A stretch of DNA of 64,000 bases, taken from Mytilinidion resinicola. Taxonomy: Eukaryota; Ascomycota; Dothideomycetes; Mytilinidiales; Mytilinidiaceae. The notes beneath the pieces are model-generated. The model was not told the origin of the DNA and ran no database searches. It saw only the letters and a list, made by a program, of their open reading frames with translations. The stretch lies in the NCBI RefSeq assembly GCF_010093595.1, contig NW_022985440.1:892689-956688 (forward strand), read 5' to 3'. Positions 33,885 through 44,803 of the stretch are shown here, piece after piece. The position numbers and the translations under genes are program-made. Each line of letters begins with the position of its first letter. The stretch's first letter is position 1.

Positions 33885-34598
33885 TCAAACACAATCCTCC
33901 TCCCCAACGTCCTCCCACGACGACGCCTCCGAGACGCAAGATACAACGTCCCACTCCTCATCCTCAAGCACATCACCCCCCTCAACCGCCGCCCCAGCCT
34001 CTCCCTCCCCCTCCCCCTCCTCCTCCCCCTCCTGACCCCCCTCATCCTCATCCGCCCACGGCGCGTGCACAACCAAATCCTCAGTCGCCCACTCATACCG
34101 CTCCCCATCCCACCACCCCGGATCCGTCATCCCCCCACAATACCCACAACTAATCGCATGCTCCACCTCCGCCTCCAGCATCATCTCGTCCTCATGAAAC
34201 TCATCCATATGCCTCAACTCCCTTCCCACCGCCCGCCCCCGCTCGCTCCTGCGCGCCCACCGGGTCGAGCGACACCCATACTCGCTCTCGCGCTTCGGGA
34301 ACGCGTGGTGGCGCCGCGGCGGGCGCGGCCAGGCCTGCGCCTCGTCGTAGAACTCGCGCTTCGTGAGCGGGCGCGCGGGGAGCGCGGCGCGAGCCGCGGG
34401 GTCCGCGGGAAGCGTGCCCCAGCCGCAGATCCGGCAGGAGACGGAGGAGTGGAGGTAGCAGGGGATGAGGAGGTGGGGCTGGGCGCGCTGGTTACGGTGG
34501 AGGGCTTTGTAGGAGAAGTATTTCTTGAGGGCGGTGGTGGTGCGGTTGCGGGCGCGGGCGGCGGAGCGGAGATCGGCGTAGGGGGCGTAGTCGTTCAT
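33885..34598 (-). CDS. Unrecognised protein with two CxxC pairs and acidic tail
   Basis: One uninterrupted frame of 237 aa, starting MNDYAPYADLRSAARARNRT. The basic N-terminal half holds a CxxC pair in SSVSCRICGWGTLP. The second pair is in HAISCGYCGGMTDPGWWDGE. The two together could bind one zinc ion, but that is inference. A glutamate/glycine run follows (EDEGGQEGEEEGEGEGEAG) and the protein ends SCVSEASSWEDVGEEDCV. The sense strand is C-rich at the 5' end and G-rich at the 3' end, as in recognised genes here, which favours it being real. No family recognised. Confidence 0.62.
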   Translation of the reverse strand: MNDYAPYADLRSAARARNRTTTALKKYFSYKALHRNQRAQPHLLIPCYLHSSVSCRICGWGTLPADPAARAALPARPLTKREFYDEAQAWPRPPRRHHAFPKRESEYGCRSTRWARRSERGRAVGRELRHMDEFHEDEMMLEAEVEHAISCGYCGGMTDPGWWDGERYEWATEDLVVHAPWADEDEGGQEGEEEGEGEGEAGAAVEGGDVLEDEEWDVVSCVSEASSWEDVGEEDCV

Positions 34599-35343
34599 GG
34601 TTGGTGGTTGTAGGGGGTGTGGAGGGGAGTGTATAGCGCTGCTGTGGATAGGGTGTGTGAAGGTTGTTGCTGTACTTCCCGCGTGGAAGGTGGAAGTGTA
34701 TGATTGTGATCTCTGTTGGTTGGGGTTTCTTTTATGGTGTACTGTGGTGTTTGGTTTGTTGTTTGCCAGCGGAGTGTGACGTTTGGTTTGCTGGACAGTA
34801 TGGCTTATAAGTAAGCGGGCTCAGTGCACTCAGCGAAGAGGACTGAGGAGGATGGCCGAGTTGTGACGTGTCGACGTATTGTGAAGGAACGGCAATATAT
34901 AGAGGACATTGCGGAGCTCTGGCCATGACGCGGTCATGGTTCGAGTCATCATCGAGCTCCGCCACAAGCCGTAAGGGGCCCTCAGGGCGAGATGAAGTTC
35001 GAAAGAAGGGCGCAAGGGCGGTTGTGGAGGTGGCTGTGCAAAAGTGTGGCTGTGGTTTTTTGGCTGGACCACCTGACATCTGCGGGCGCTCATTTGCTAA
35101 ACTGCACTGCCAGCACCCAGGTATTGCATTATCGTTCGAATATTGAGGATCGTATTCGGGAGGAGCCTGCCTAAGAATACAAAACACAGAGTAGGTTTAG
35201 AAGTTGCAGGAGGAAGCAGATGCAATTAGGTCATGAGACGCCCCTGTTTGAAAAAAGGCGACCTACATAGGTCATGTGATATTACAAGAGGTAAAGAGAT
35301 CCGAACTCATTAGGGAATAGGAAGAAATCACCATACAGTACCA
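34599..35343. other. Intergenic
   Basis: Promoter side of the CxxC protein gene and 3' flank of the oxysterol-binding protein gene. A 151-codon minus frame (34732-35187) has no recognisable content. Nothing else seen. Confidence 0.4.
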
Positions 35344-36713
35344 CTACTGCGGTTGGAATGGTGGCGCAGAATCTTTCGCCTTCTCCTGGTCAAACAACCA
35401 TACGCCATCAGTCAGATTGGAATTGATGGCCTCGCCGATACTGTTAGCCAAAGCGTCGAAGAGAGCTGATTTTGGCGCACGGGTGAAGAAGCGGCGTGAC
35501 CATTCCCGGCCCTCTGCCTTCTCTTGCTTCCGCATCTCGCGCTGTTGGTTCTCTATAACCGACTTTTCTGCGGACGTAGTGTTCATATCGCCCTTGGAAA
35601 TGGCCTGAGCCACCTTCTGCCACGCGCGTCGCGACTCCATTTCGTCCTGCTGGTCTATCTCGGCGACGGTGAGAGGGGTTGTGTTGGTCACTGTGGGGTC
35701 GAACGTTTCGACAACATCCTTGGTCTTGGCGTCGCGAATTGTGAAACAATCGGTCCATTGCCCATCGGCGGTGTATAGCGGCTGCTTCTCTTTGCCGTCT
35801 TGATAAAGCGACGCCGTGAAGGTGTTCTTCTTGCCTGATAGCCATCCCTTGCCGCTATAGTCGATCTTCGCGGTGTAGCCAGATGAAGACTTGATGTAGC
35901 TGGAGCTGTCCAACTCCACATATGGCGCCCCAGTAATGAGGCCTTCGATGTGGAGTGAGGGAAGGGTGATCAGATAGTCTTCGTCGAATGCATCAATGTG
36001 GAGAATGGCGTGGCCAATTTGCTGCGCAAACATCAGCAACCCATCGTTCTGGTTAACTTGCACACTTACCTTGACATTGATTGTCCGCGAGAAAGAAGCC
36101 TTCTGGGCGTTGTAGCCTTGTAGCCTGACTCCCGCCTTCGAGTTCCAGATGCTGTACGCCGTGACTGGCGGGTGATGGCTGTACATCAATGAGCGGGGTC
36201 AGACTTTGGTGTCTCCATTGTGACCCACCTGACCTGCTCGCTGACCAACTGTGTGGTGCCAGCATCATCCTCCCACTTGCCAAGGAAGAGCTCGCCCAGG
36301 AAGGGGTTCAGCGGCTTCTTCTCGCTGCCAAGCTTCTCGTTGCGACTGCTGTACTGCTGCTTCAGTGTGCTCAGGAACCACTTGAGGACGAGGACCGCGC
36401 GCTTCTCCGGGTTGTTCTCGTTGGCAGGCGCGACGAAAGTGGAGGGGTGTTCGGCCCAGTACGACGAGTACTCCACGAGGGATGTGGTCGAGAGGATGAA
36501 GGGCGGGGCGGTCATGGAGGAGAGGTCGCCATTGAAGGAAGCAATGGACTGGGGAGACGCGATTAGCAAGCGTTCTAGCATGCGCGGGCTCATCATAGTG
36601 CAAACCTTCAAGAACGAAGTCCAGGAGCCCTTGGATTGAGCGGGAACAGCTGAATCCTCGGAATCCTTTGGAGTTGACGTGCCTGAGGCGTGTTTTTGGC
36701 CGTTGCCGTTCAT
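35344..36713 (-). CDS. Oxysterol-binding protein, Osh4/Kes1-like
   Basis: Exons 36713-36606, 36548-36229, 36178-36070 and 36021-35344 give 404 aa, an ORD-only protein of the Kes1 type (434 aa in yeast). The lid is in the first exon ([20 protein letters not shown]). The fingerprint [12 protein letters not shown] spans the second intron, and [14 protein letters not shown] is the other conserved block. The C-terminus ([20 protein letters not shown], then [12 protein letters not shown]) is typical. Known role: sterol/PI4P exchange between membranes and control of Golgi secretion. No PH or ankyrin domain is present. The third intron (36022-36069) is 48 nt, a multiple of three with no stop; I treat it as spliced because removal gives the family sequence NVKQIGHA. 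Confidence 0.92.
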
Positions 36714-37401
36714 TATGAAAATGCTAGACGTGTGATTGGTGAAAGGCTGAAGGAATTATGGGGATTTTAGGCGTGCGTGGGCTGGTGCTGGGTAGATATG
36801 TTGTATGTAGGTTGTATGTTTGGGGAGCTGTCGCAACTTGAATGTGGCTGAGTTTAGTTATTACATCATTCCCTAAAAAGCAACTCCGTCCCCAACGCGT
36901 CAGGGCGTCAGGGCGTCAGATACGCCCCATCCTTGCACAACACCATCGTTTCCATCTCACCCACCTGCAAAGTCCGCATCACCACACCCAAGATGAAATG
37001 TCTGCTGCGCGTTTCATCTCCATGACGGAGGCCGGTAACATGACCGCACGGTGTACTATAGATTGCGTAATACCAAGGCCTGTCAGTTTACAGACCTTCG
37101 AGTACTTCAGGTAGGCTGATACTCTGGTTCAGCTATAGCAACATTGTGAGATTAGTGACGCTATTTTACAGAGCTTGGGGAACGCTATTGTATTCATACG
37201 GATGGCCTTCAGCCTTAAAGCAAGAAAAGGTTACGTCAGGTGTCTTCATTTTTCGTCTGAGAGGATATCATACTGTGCTACTTCCTCATTTCATGTCATC
37301 AACGTTCTCAATATGAGGCTATCTTCATTCTGCTACCCTGTCTGAATGCTAAGACTAATCGGCATCCCCAATCCACGCATCGACAACGGATATCAACACC
37401 A
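36714..37401. other. Intergenic
   Basis: Promoter side of the oxysterol-binding protein gene and 3' flank of a P450. The decamer CGTCAGGGCG occurs in tandem near 36898-36917. No gene recognised. Confidence 0.4.
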
Positions 37402-39116
37402 TCAGACCGCCCTTACGGGGCTAAGCGTGCACATAAGTGGCGGCTTATCCCATAGCGTATAGACCTTCTGGTCTGCCCAATCCGCGCTTTCCGGGCAGAG
37501 TTTGAGATCGAAATGCCAAAGCACTGTGGCCAATATAAGTCGCATCTCATGATACGCCAGACTAGTCGCCTTTGATCAGCAAACAAAGACGCAAACAATC
37601 TCAGGATCGACAACGGTAACTTACTTCTTGCCTAGACAATTTCTTGGTCCATATGAGAAGGGCTGTAGCACGAATTTCTCGTCTCCTGCGAAGCGTTCAT
37701 CGTCTAACCATCGCTCGGGGATGAATGCTTTCGGTGCGGCGAAGTTGAGCTCCGATTCGTACGCTGCCCACTGACTCATGCATATCGATGTCTGTAGATT
37801 TATTAGAGATACTATCACAGTTGGACGACAGCACTTACTCCGCCCGGAATGAAGTCTCCGCAAACTGTAGCGCCCTCAGCTGGAACCTTTCGTGGAAACC
37901 CAACTGGGACGGGTGGATACATTCTAAGACCTTCTTCGAGGCAGCCATGGAGGTACTTCAGCCGAGCAAGAGTCTCAATGGTGATGTCCTCTTCAGTGGC
38001 AAACGTAGTTCTAATCTCTGTGGTAAGCTTTGCCAGCTTGTCTGGATTTTTCAAGAGATGGAAAGTGAGTCCGCTCAACAGCGTTGCTGTCGTTTCGGTG
38101 CCGGCAAGCATGAACAATGATGCATTCGCGTGCATTTCTTCGAGGCTCAGGCCATGTCTCTCTTTTTGCCGCATGACTAGGTTCCAAATATCGGGTTGAT
38201 CGGTCTCGACAGCCAGTCGACGATCCACGCGATCGGACGAATAGTTGAAATGAGCAAGGCGTTTCTTATTTATCGCTTTGTCGGAGAGGTAAGGTTCCAA
38301 AGCGACGAAGAAGGGGAAATTTCGCATCGCTCTTTGCCGGGAATTTTCCTTGACACTTTGGAAAATGACGGCCACCCAGGGATTATACTCGTTCTTTTCG
38401 AGGAGCTGCAGAGCCTCACCGAATGTAAGTTTGCCCATGATATCAAATGTTGTGAAGTTGTATAGGTTCACCATGTTGAAAGCCGTACTCGGATCTTTCT
38501 TGGTGCCCTGCCTCAGTATGCCGATCAGCATGTCGACATATGTTTTGAAAAGTTTTTCTTGTTCCTTGAGCGCCTTGTCGGAGAATGCGTTCGCAAAGAC
38601 TTTACGAATACGGGAATGGGCTGGATCATCTATTCCATTGACCATTGAGGGTGTTCCGTTCGGGGCAGTGCCGTAGAATTTGGGGTTTTTTGGTATGTTC
38701 CCTGCCGTACCTATCCGATGGCCGTATATGTCTTTCCAAGCCTGACCATCGATATAGCTTAGGTCTGTTGGAGTGATTCGGACGACTTTGCCGTATTTCG
38801 CGTGTTGAGCTGATACCCAGGTATGGATTTCTCCATTATACGACGCTAGGAAGAAAGGCAATCGGCTGATAGCCGCTAGCTTGGGGCCTGGAAATCTACT
38901 CAGCGGTGCGTAGTATAGGTCGTAAATGGCGTGTCCGACGATGTAAACAGCGAACTTCAGCATAACTTGACTTTAGCGGTTGGTCAAGCGTCACTCGCCT
39001 CTCTTCGTTGAGTTCAGACTCACCACAACGAGTGCACTGCTAATGGCAGTAACGACATCGAACTTGTCCAACAGGATTGCCACCAAACCGCTTCCTGATG
39101 TTCTCTCGTCAGCCAT
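37402..39116 (-). CDS. Cytochrome P450 monooxygenase, related to the one at 9 kb
   Basis: Exons 39116-39024, 38954-37839, 37791-37625 and 37561-37402 give 511 aa. The first exon (MADERTSGSGLVAILLDKFD) runs into a membrane segment completed in exon 2 (AISSALVVFAVYIVGHAIYD). Motifs: proline hinge SRFPGPKLAA, I-helix AGTETTATLLSG, ExxR in EEGLRMYPPVP, FIPERWLDD, and haem loop FSYGPRNCLGK with the cysteine at about residue 455. An internal ATG at 38963 is possible, but the upstream exon provides the expected anchor; the first intron then ends at the AAG before 38954. It shares with the 9-kb P450 the pattern YGHR...G.IPK.P.FY and FS(D/E)KAL(K/R).QE, so they are family members. Known role: ER haem monooxygenase; substrate unknown. 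Confidence 0.91.
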
Positions 39117-40087
39117 AGCGCTTCGAAAATTTCGTGATGATGGCGTAGAAATAGTGCACTAATCACACCTAAACTCTTACTCACTTGAACGAAAATGGCT
39201 CTTATATACCTGACGGCCTTATTCCCGGTGTCATCGAGCTTCCGAAAACCGAATCAACAATCCAGGTAGCCAAGTCCGAAACCTAGGGAGGTGAGGCTTC
39301 TCGGCCCTTTCCTTGGTTCCCCGCAATTGATGGAGGTGTAAAAGTGGAACCTTCTGACGATTTTTCCTTCAAGTAATCTAGTGTGCAATATATTGTCACC
39401 GTGCAGGGACGTCAGTGAGGGATCTCCACCGCGCCGACTGCCGAGTCAGGTTCCACGACACCATGCGTGTAAGTAGCTTCGTACGAGGTCGAGATGAAGG
39501 GGAAGCTCATTCGTGGGTAGTTGAGAACAAGTGCCTCAAAACAAGTACCAGGGACGGGGAAGTAGCCGAAGGGCATGGGTATAGCACGCGAATCTATCGA
39601 TGCTCGAGGTAGCGGGGTATCTTGAAGCGAGGTAGATATTTACACTTTGTGAAGAAGTTGACGCGGAAGGGAGTGAAGAGACTCTTGGAATCGGAGAAAT
39701 CAAACCCTTCCGAAGGCGCTCCGGCGTATGAATGGACCTAGACACGGCTGAGGCAACTGCTTGATCATAACGTTTTACAGCTGGATCCGGGTTTAAATGG
39801 CAGCTAACAGATTCACCGGCCCGTCCCAGAAGAGGGTTTACGATGCAGGCCGTTGAAGCGAGGCACCTCGGCCGAGGGTTAGTAAAACTGACTCCATCAC
39901 TCGCTTCCCTGAGGTTCAGATCCCTGCCATCAAGTTTCTGGTCCTCATCCAACTCCCCTCTTTTTTGGATAGATTCCGAACTTTCGCAGTTCGGAATTCG
40001 GACCCAGCGCCAGTGAATGTATCAATTCTCAGACGCCCAACTCCAATCGCTATATCCAAACCCAAAACATGGAGCACAGCCCTATCC
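39117..40087. other. Intergenic
   Basis: P450 promoter side and 3' flank of the ELYS-like gene. A 138-codon minus frame (39536-39952) has no recognisable content. An inverted pair CCGAACTTTCGCAGTTCGG (about 39977-39995) can fold into a short hairpin. No gene called. Confidence 0.4.
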
Positions 40088-41128
40088 TCAAACAACCACA
40101 AAAGGCTTCTCATGACCCCGATCACCCAGTCCCCTCGCAAGACCATCCTTCACGACATCCCAAGTGACTCCATCATATCTTCTCCCCTTGACCCCGCCGT
40201 CATGCAACGCCTCCCTATACCTCCCCGTAGCAATGCGCCTCGCCATAACCGTATCTCTCGCCCCATGTAGATTCCTCCCCTTCCCCTCCACCAAGTACTC
40301 CTCAACCCACCCCTCCTCTTCCTCCTCCAGCGGCAAATCCACAATCTCTGCACCCCTCGCCGCCTTCCGCGCCCCAGCAAACGCACCCAGCGCGCTCGCC
40401 ACCACAATCTCCAGCAAGCCCCTCCGCTCATCCTCTGGCCGGCCCCGCACGAAGTAAAATGCCTCCACCACGCTCCGCTCAGCGAGGTAGTCCACGAATG
40501 TGTCGCGCACCTCCTTGCGCTCGAGCGGCGGCCGCACGGCGTGGAAGTAGGCGAGCGCGAGCTTCTCGTCCTCGCCGCCGCGCGCGTGCTTCAGCAGGCA
40601 CTCGAGCACCTCCTCGGTGAAGGTGGGCAGCAGGCTCGGGTGCGAGAGGAACTCGACCGCCGTCATGAACTGCTGGCGGTCCAGCGCGTGCAGGCCTTCC
40701 ATGAAGGTCCACAGCTTCTGCGGCATGAGGGTCTTGGTCGCGAATGCGGCGGCGAGCTCGTGCTCGGTGTGGGTGGAGGGGGAGAGGTCTTTGAGCAGGT
40801 AGAAGAGGAGGCATTGTTTTTGCGGGTCGGGGATTGGGGCGTGCGTGATGGTTTTGTGGAGGCTGGTCAGGTCGGATGGCGTGCGGGGGGGATAGTGGTG
40901 GCCGACTGCAGTAGAGCATGTTAGTTAGATTAGGGTGAATGGAAGGGATAGGGTGAATGGAGGTGTAGGCGGCATACCTTTTACGCCCAAGGTGTCTACC
41001 AGCCGGTCGAAGAAGAGCTTGTTGTCGAGCTTGCGCCGGTTGGCGATAATATCGTTGTAAAGGTTTTCAGGGTAGCCATGTGCGACGGCGGGAGGGAACA
41101 CCTCCTTGTATTTAGATATATCCAGCAT
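40088..41128 (-). CDS. ELYS-like nuclear pore complex assembly protein
   Basis: Two exons, 41128-40978 and 40905-40088, give 322 aa. The start MLDISKYKEVFPPAVAHGYP and the following RKLDNKLFFDRLVDTLGVK are typical of the fungal ELYS-domain family. Helical blocks follow: QKQCLLFYLLKDL, MPQKLWTFMEGLHALDRQQF, AVEFLSHPSLLPTFTEEVLE and ALAYFHAVRPPLERKEVRDT. Known role: in animals ELYS seeds nuclear pore assembly on chromatin; the short fungal version (Ely5 in fission yeast) is a peripheral part of the Y-complex. The upstream ATG at 41254 in the same frame adds a non-conserved segment and I reject it. The sense strand switches from C-rich to G-rich midway through exon 2. Confidence 0.82.
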
Positions 41129-42312
41129 AATTAGTATTGGTTTCTTTCGAAGTGAAGTGCGTTGACTAGGGCGAGGTTTGGTGTTGATGTTTTGATGAGC
41201 GATGAGGTCGGAGTGCGGGACGTCTTCCGCGTCTAGTGGTACATGCGACAACACCCCACACCGCCACTATCTCGTCAGTCTTGAGGATACTTTGAATATC
41301 TTAGAATGGTATACAGAGGTGTAAGATGGTTGTTCTTGATCGATGCAGACCTATTGGGCCACTGCGGACAACGTTATCAAAGTCTCCAGCGTGATATCCT
41401 TTCAAAGTGAACATTTCCAATCCCATAGCTCTTTCCGCACCTCTACTGCACCGAACTATACTTGGAGTTAAGGTACCTAGTCTCTGAACAGATTTGAACC
41501 GTTTCCAGTCCCAAGGTCTTTCGTCTGTCGACATGTTCTTCAAAGTCTTCGTTGTTACATTCAGTATTTCCTTCTTACTCTAGACCCTTTCAATTTCTAT
41601 ACTTCACTCAACTCTCTTCAGAGCTCTTATATAAGGACTTATCAGCCATAGGCGGACTCCGTACTTGTGAAATAACCTCGCCGCGAAACTCCAAGAGGTA
41701 GTCCATCACGTCCCGGACTCTTCCCTACAATCGGGACTCCAATGGGTTGCTATGGATGCAATCTGGTCGTCAAAGTGGTCTCAATGGCACAATGCTCCAG
41801 CCTTTCTATCTTTAATGAAGCGTTTCCAAAATTCTACAGAAAACACGGCTATTCGCCTATACAGGAGCTCCACCGGGAACAACTAAAAACCAAGAGTCTC
41901 GTAACTCAATCGTGGGTCGGGATGCGCTGAATTGGCTTTTAAACGAGCTTTACCTCGAAGCATTGTCCCTTCGGGCTTCATGGCCTTCACTATGGGTAAT
42001 TACGCGTTCCGTTGTCCGATTATGCGGGATATAGTCTCCATATCAACGGAGGCATGCACTTCTAGTGGATTTCGAAATTCAGTGGCCACATAGTTCCTAT
42101 TGCTCTGCAGATCAGAAAGAAATTAGGCGACAGGACTAAGTATGCTCCAAAGGTATATACAAAACATGCTCAATGCTCTTTAATTTTCGAAGAAAACTCT
42201 ATGCTCCACTCCATACCTTGCCAGAGCGTCACCATCCGACATTCTTTTGGTCAAGTACTGTGCTATCAGAAACAGCAGCAGCCTCATTTCTCCGGCGTCT
42301 TCGGCGGCTGCG
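41129..42312. other. Intergenic, about 1.2 kb
   Basis: No open frame with a recognisable domain. Contains the ELYS-like gene promoter and the 3' flank of the next minus-strand gene. Confidence 0.4.
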
Positions 42313-43303
42313 CTACCCATTAACCCACCGGCTATGCCTCGCATCTAGCTCCCCCACCCTTGTCGCATCCAACTCTGTCGGCGGCCTTATCGACTGAGGA
42401 TGAGCATGATGCGGCGCATTATAGCTCTCCGGAGTCTCAGTTGTATACGCGTACTGATTCTGATCTTGCGTCCGCGTCTGCGTATACCCCTGCTGCTGCA
42501 CCTGCGCGACCCAAGCCCGCTGATCCTCCTTCGAAGAGCTGATATACCCAACCGGGTATCTATTCGCCGTCTTCTGCTTCTCACGGTAGAGGAGGTACGA
42601 TACGCCCAGCAAGGCGAGAGCGAGCGGGGCGCCGACGCCCGCGCCGACGGCGGCTAACTTGCTGGCATCATTTTGGGTGCTAGCGGTGCCGTTGCTGTTT
42701 CCAGATGCGGTGATTGTGACGGTCTGAGTGGTGGCTGACTTGGTTGAGTTGGCTGTCGTGGGGTCCTGCCTGTGTGTTGAATTGAAAATCTCGATGGAAC
42801 CGGTGCTGCGATCCGTTATGACTTTGCCAAATGGGAGTCCAAAGGGCATGGTTGGTGTTCCGCCGTAGAGGCACGTGTCGTTCGCTGAGTTGTATGTGTC
42901 AATATCGCAACAGAAGGTACGGATACCTTGAGCGAGGTCGATGAAGAGGCCGGTGGGCATTATTGGAAGGCCTGAGCGTGCTTTACAAGGATGAGCGGTT
43001 GAAGGGGTGTATAGAGAGTACTAAAAATGGTGATTACGAACCTTCTTTGCATAGTTGGAAGCAGTCTGATGCGTCCCAATTTGGATCTGTGCAAGTCTGC
43101 TGCGAGATGGTTCCGGCGGTATCATAGCAGAGGCCGTTATCGAGACAGAAATCGTTGGGACCACAGCAATGGGATTGGTTTGCGGATTCGTTGCATGGTC
43201 GATGACCGGGAACGACGACTTTATTCGGGAAGTAGCATGTTTGTGAACCGGCACACACTAGATGTGATAGGAGTATTACAAAAAGCAAGGATATCAGATG
43301 CAT
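42313..43303 (-). CDS. Secreted-type cysteine-rich single-pass membrane protein, unknown function
   Basis: Two exons, 43303-43042 and 42971-42313, give 306 aa. A signal peptide (MHLISLLFVILLSHLVCAGS) precedes a cysteine-rich ectodomain (TCYFPNKVVVPGHRPC, HCCGPNDFCLDNGLCYD, CTDPNWDASDCFQLCK, TFCCDID, CLYGG). A Ser/Thr/Asn-rich stem, one membrane segment (LAAVGAGVGAPLALALLGVS) and a short Gln/Tyr-rich cytosolic tail follow. This layout is common in a family of uncharacterised Pezizomycotina surface proteins. The role, perhaps in sensing or wall contact, is only a guess. It is the last gene before the inverted-repeat element at 44.08 kb. Confidence 0.75.
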
Positions 43304-44080
43304 ATCGTTGACAAGATCCTTTTAGAACCTAGAGGAGAGAATAGAAGACGATATGAGACCAAAAAGATGAGACTGAAGCAACAGACGACGAAAAACAGCT
43401 GGGGCAAACGTAGTATTTCCATAATAGCAGTCTTCAAGTCGACCCCATCGTGCTAGCCCTAATGGAGTGCTGTTTGGGCCAATGAGCTGCATTGCTGTAT
43501 TGCATAGCCGCTGCTGTGCCGCAACGACCAATCTGAACTCACAGCCCCCCAGCTTGAGCCAGGTCGATGAAACGCACATGGCACAGACACTTTTATAATG
43601 GAGCAAGTCGCAACACGTTCGGCTGCGTACGTTGTCAGTTCGTCTTCCCCAAAGAAAGCGGCGTCGGCAAATCACAAAGGCCGGGGTATTACTCGGCCTT
43701 GGTGTTGAAAACAAGGACTAGAAGACGGACAGCTACAGCCTTCGTTGCATATAGTATCGTCAGGTAAGACTGAGTTGTGATGAGATATTTGTATTGTTGA
43801 GTTTGGTTGATGTGAAGTTTTTGGGAACGTGGTGATGTTCCGGGATAGAATAGTATGGGCGAGGCTGACATGCAGGGTTGTCTGTGACTGGCAGGGCTGG
43901 TCAACGCCGTGCATATCAAACTGGCCTTCTCGAGTAAAGAGAGGTGTAGCCGCGTGGGTGGCCATGCGTCCTCGGTAGGTGAACATGTTTTCAAGCTTCT
44001 TGATCCTTAAGAAGGCTTGGAAGGTTCGCGGATTTCTAAAGGAGGCTCATAAACAATAGTTTTGACGAATGATTTATTTT
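43304..44080. other. Intergenic left of the inverted-repeat element
   Basis: Short frames only (for example 43689-43994 minus), without signature. Nothing else seen. Confidence 0.4.
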
Positions 44081-44625
44081 GGGGGCCACTAACTACAGAC
44101 ACACCCCCTAATCACTCCACGCACACCCCGTCGCTTCACCACCTTCTAATTGGCTCGGAGCAGCGCGGACCTTCCTTCCTTACGTCTCTACACGTGAATG
44201 CTATACGCGAAGCTCGTACGTAAGGCTATATATAATGCGGCACAGCTATACAGCGTATTTTATACAATTTCTTTAGCCGTATATACAGCCGTATATAAGG
44301 TTATATATAAGGCCGCATAAAAGAGGCCGTATATAATGCTGTATATATAGCTATATACGCAGCCTCTCTGTTTAATTATGTTATTACCTGCTATGCCTAC
44401 ATGCCTAGGAGGATGCTAAAACCATTAAAACCTTACCTATTTAAGGCTCCTTTCCATCAAGCCTAGCCGGCCTGCATCGCCGCCTACGCTCGCTTTCCTA
44501 TTCACTCAAGAGGAAGCTCCAAGGAGTCGGCCCGGCCACTCTGGCCAATTTAGAAGGTGGTGAAGCAACAGGAGGGGGAGGAGGTGTGCGTGGAGGAATT
44601 AGGGGGTGTGTAGTTAGTGGACCCC
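44081..44625. mobile_element. Non-autonomous inverted-repeat element (MITE-like), 545 bp
   Basis: The ends are long imperfect inverted repeats: 44081-44155 against the reverse complement of 44546-44625. Matching blocks from the outside in are CCACTAACTAC, ACACCCCCTAAT, CTCCACGCACACC and GCTTCACCACCTTCTAA; the right arm has extra C/T-rich sequence. The flanks TTTATTTT (left) and TTTATCTT (right) could be an 8-bp target duplication with one mismatch, which would suggest a hAT-type element, though the exact end is uncertain. The inside is A/T-rich with many TATATA repeats (44220-44360) and has no transposase frame. It lies just left of the accessory gene block. Confidence 0.8.
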
Positions 44626-44803
44626 TTTATCTTTTCATTCGACTACGTTAATCATAATTGAGTATGTACTGCAATTTGTCGCTGAGACTCAGAAATGCCG
44701 CCCATTACCATGGAAAATGGATCCCACTCTAATCATTTACCACTGGGGTCATATGTTCGGTTCGTTAGTACATAACTTAGAGAGGTCTCGCCCTCGACCC
44801 TTT

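Noticed and set aside
39840..39960. Possible tRNA-like segment with GGTTCAGATCCC and a following T-run
   Set aside because: The loop breaks the GTTCRA consensus and no acceptor stem can be formed with upstream sequence.
41129..41254. Upstream ATG for the ELYS-like protein at 41254
   Set aside because: The added residues are not conserved in the family, while MLDISKYKEVFPP at 41128 is the usual start.
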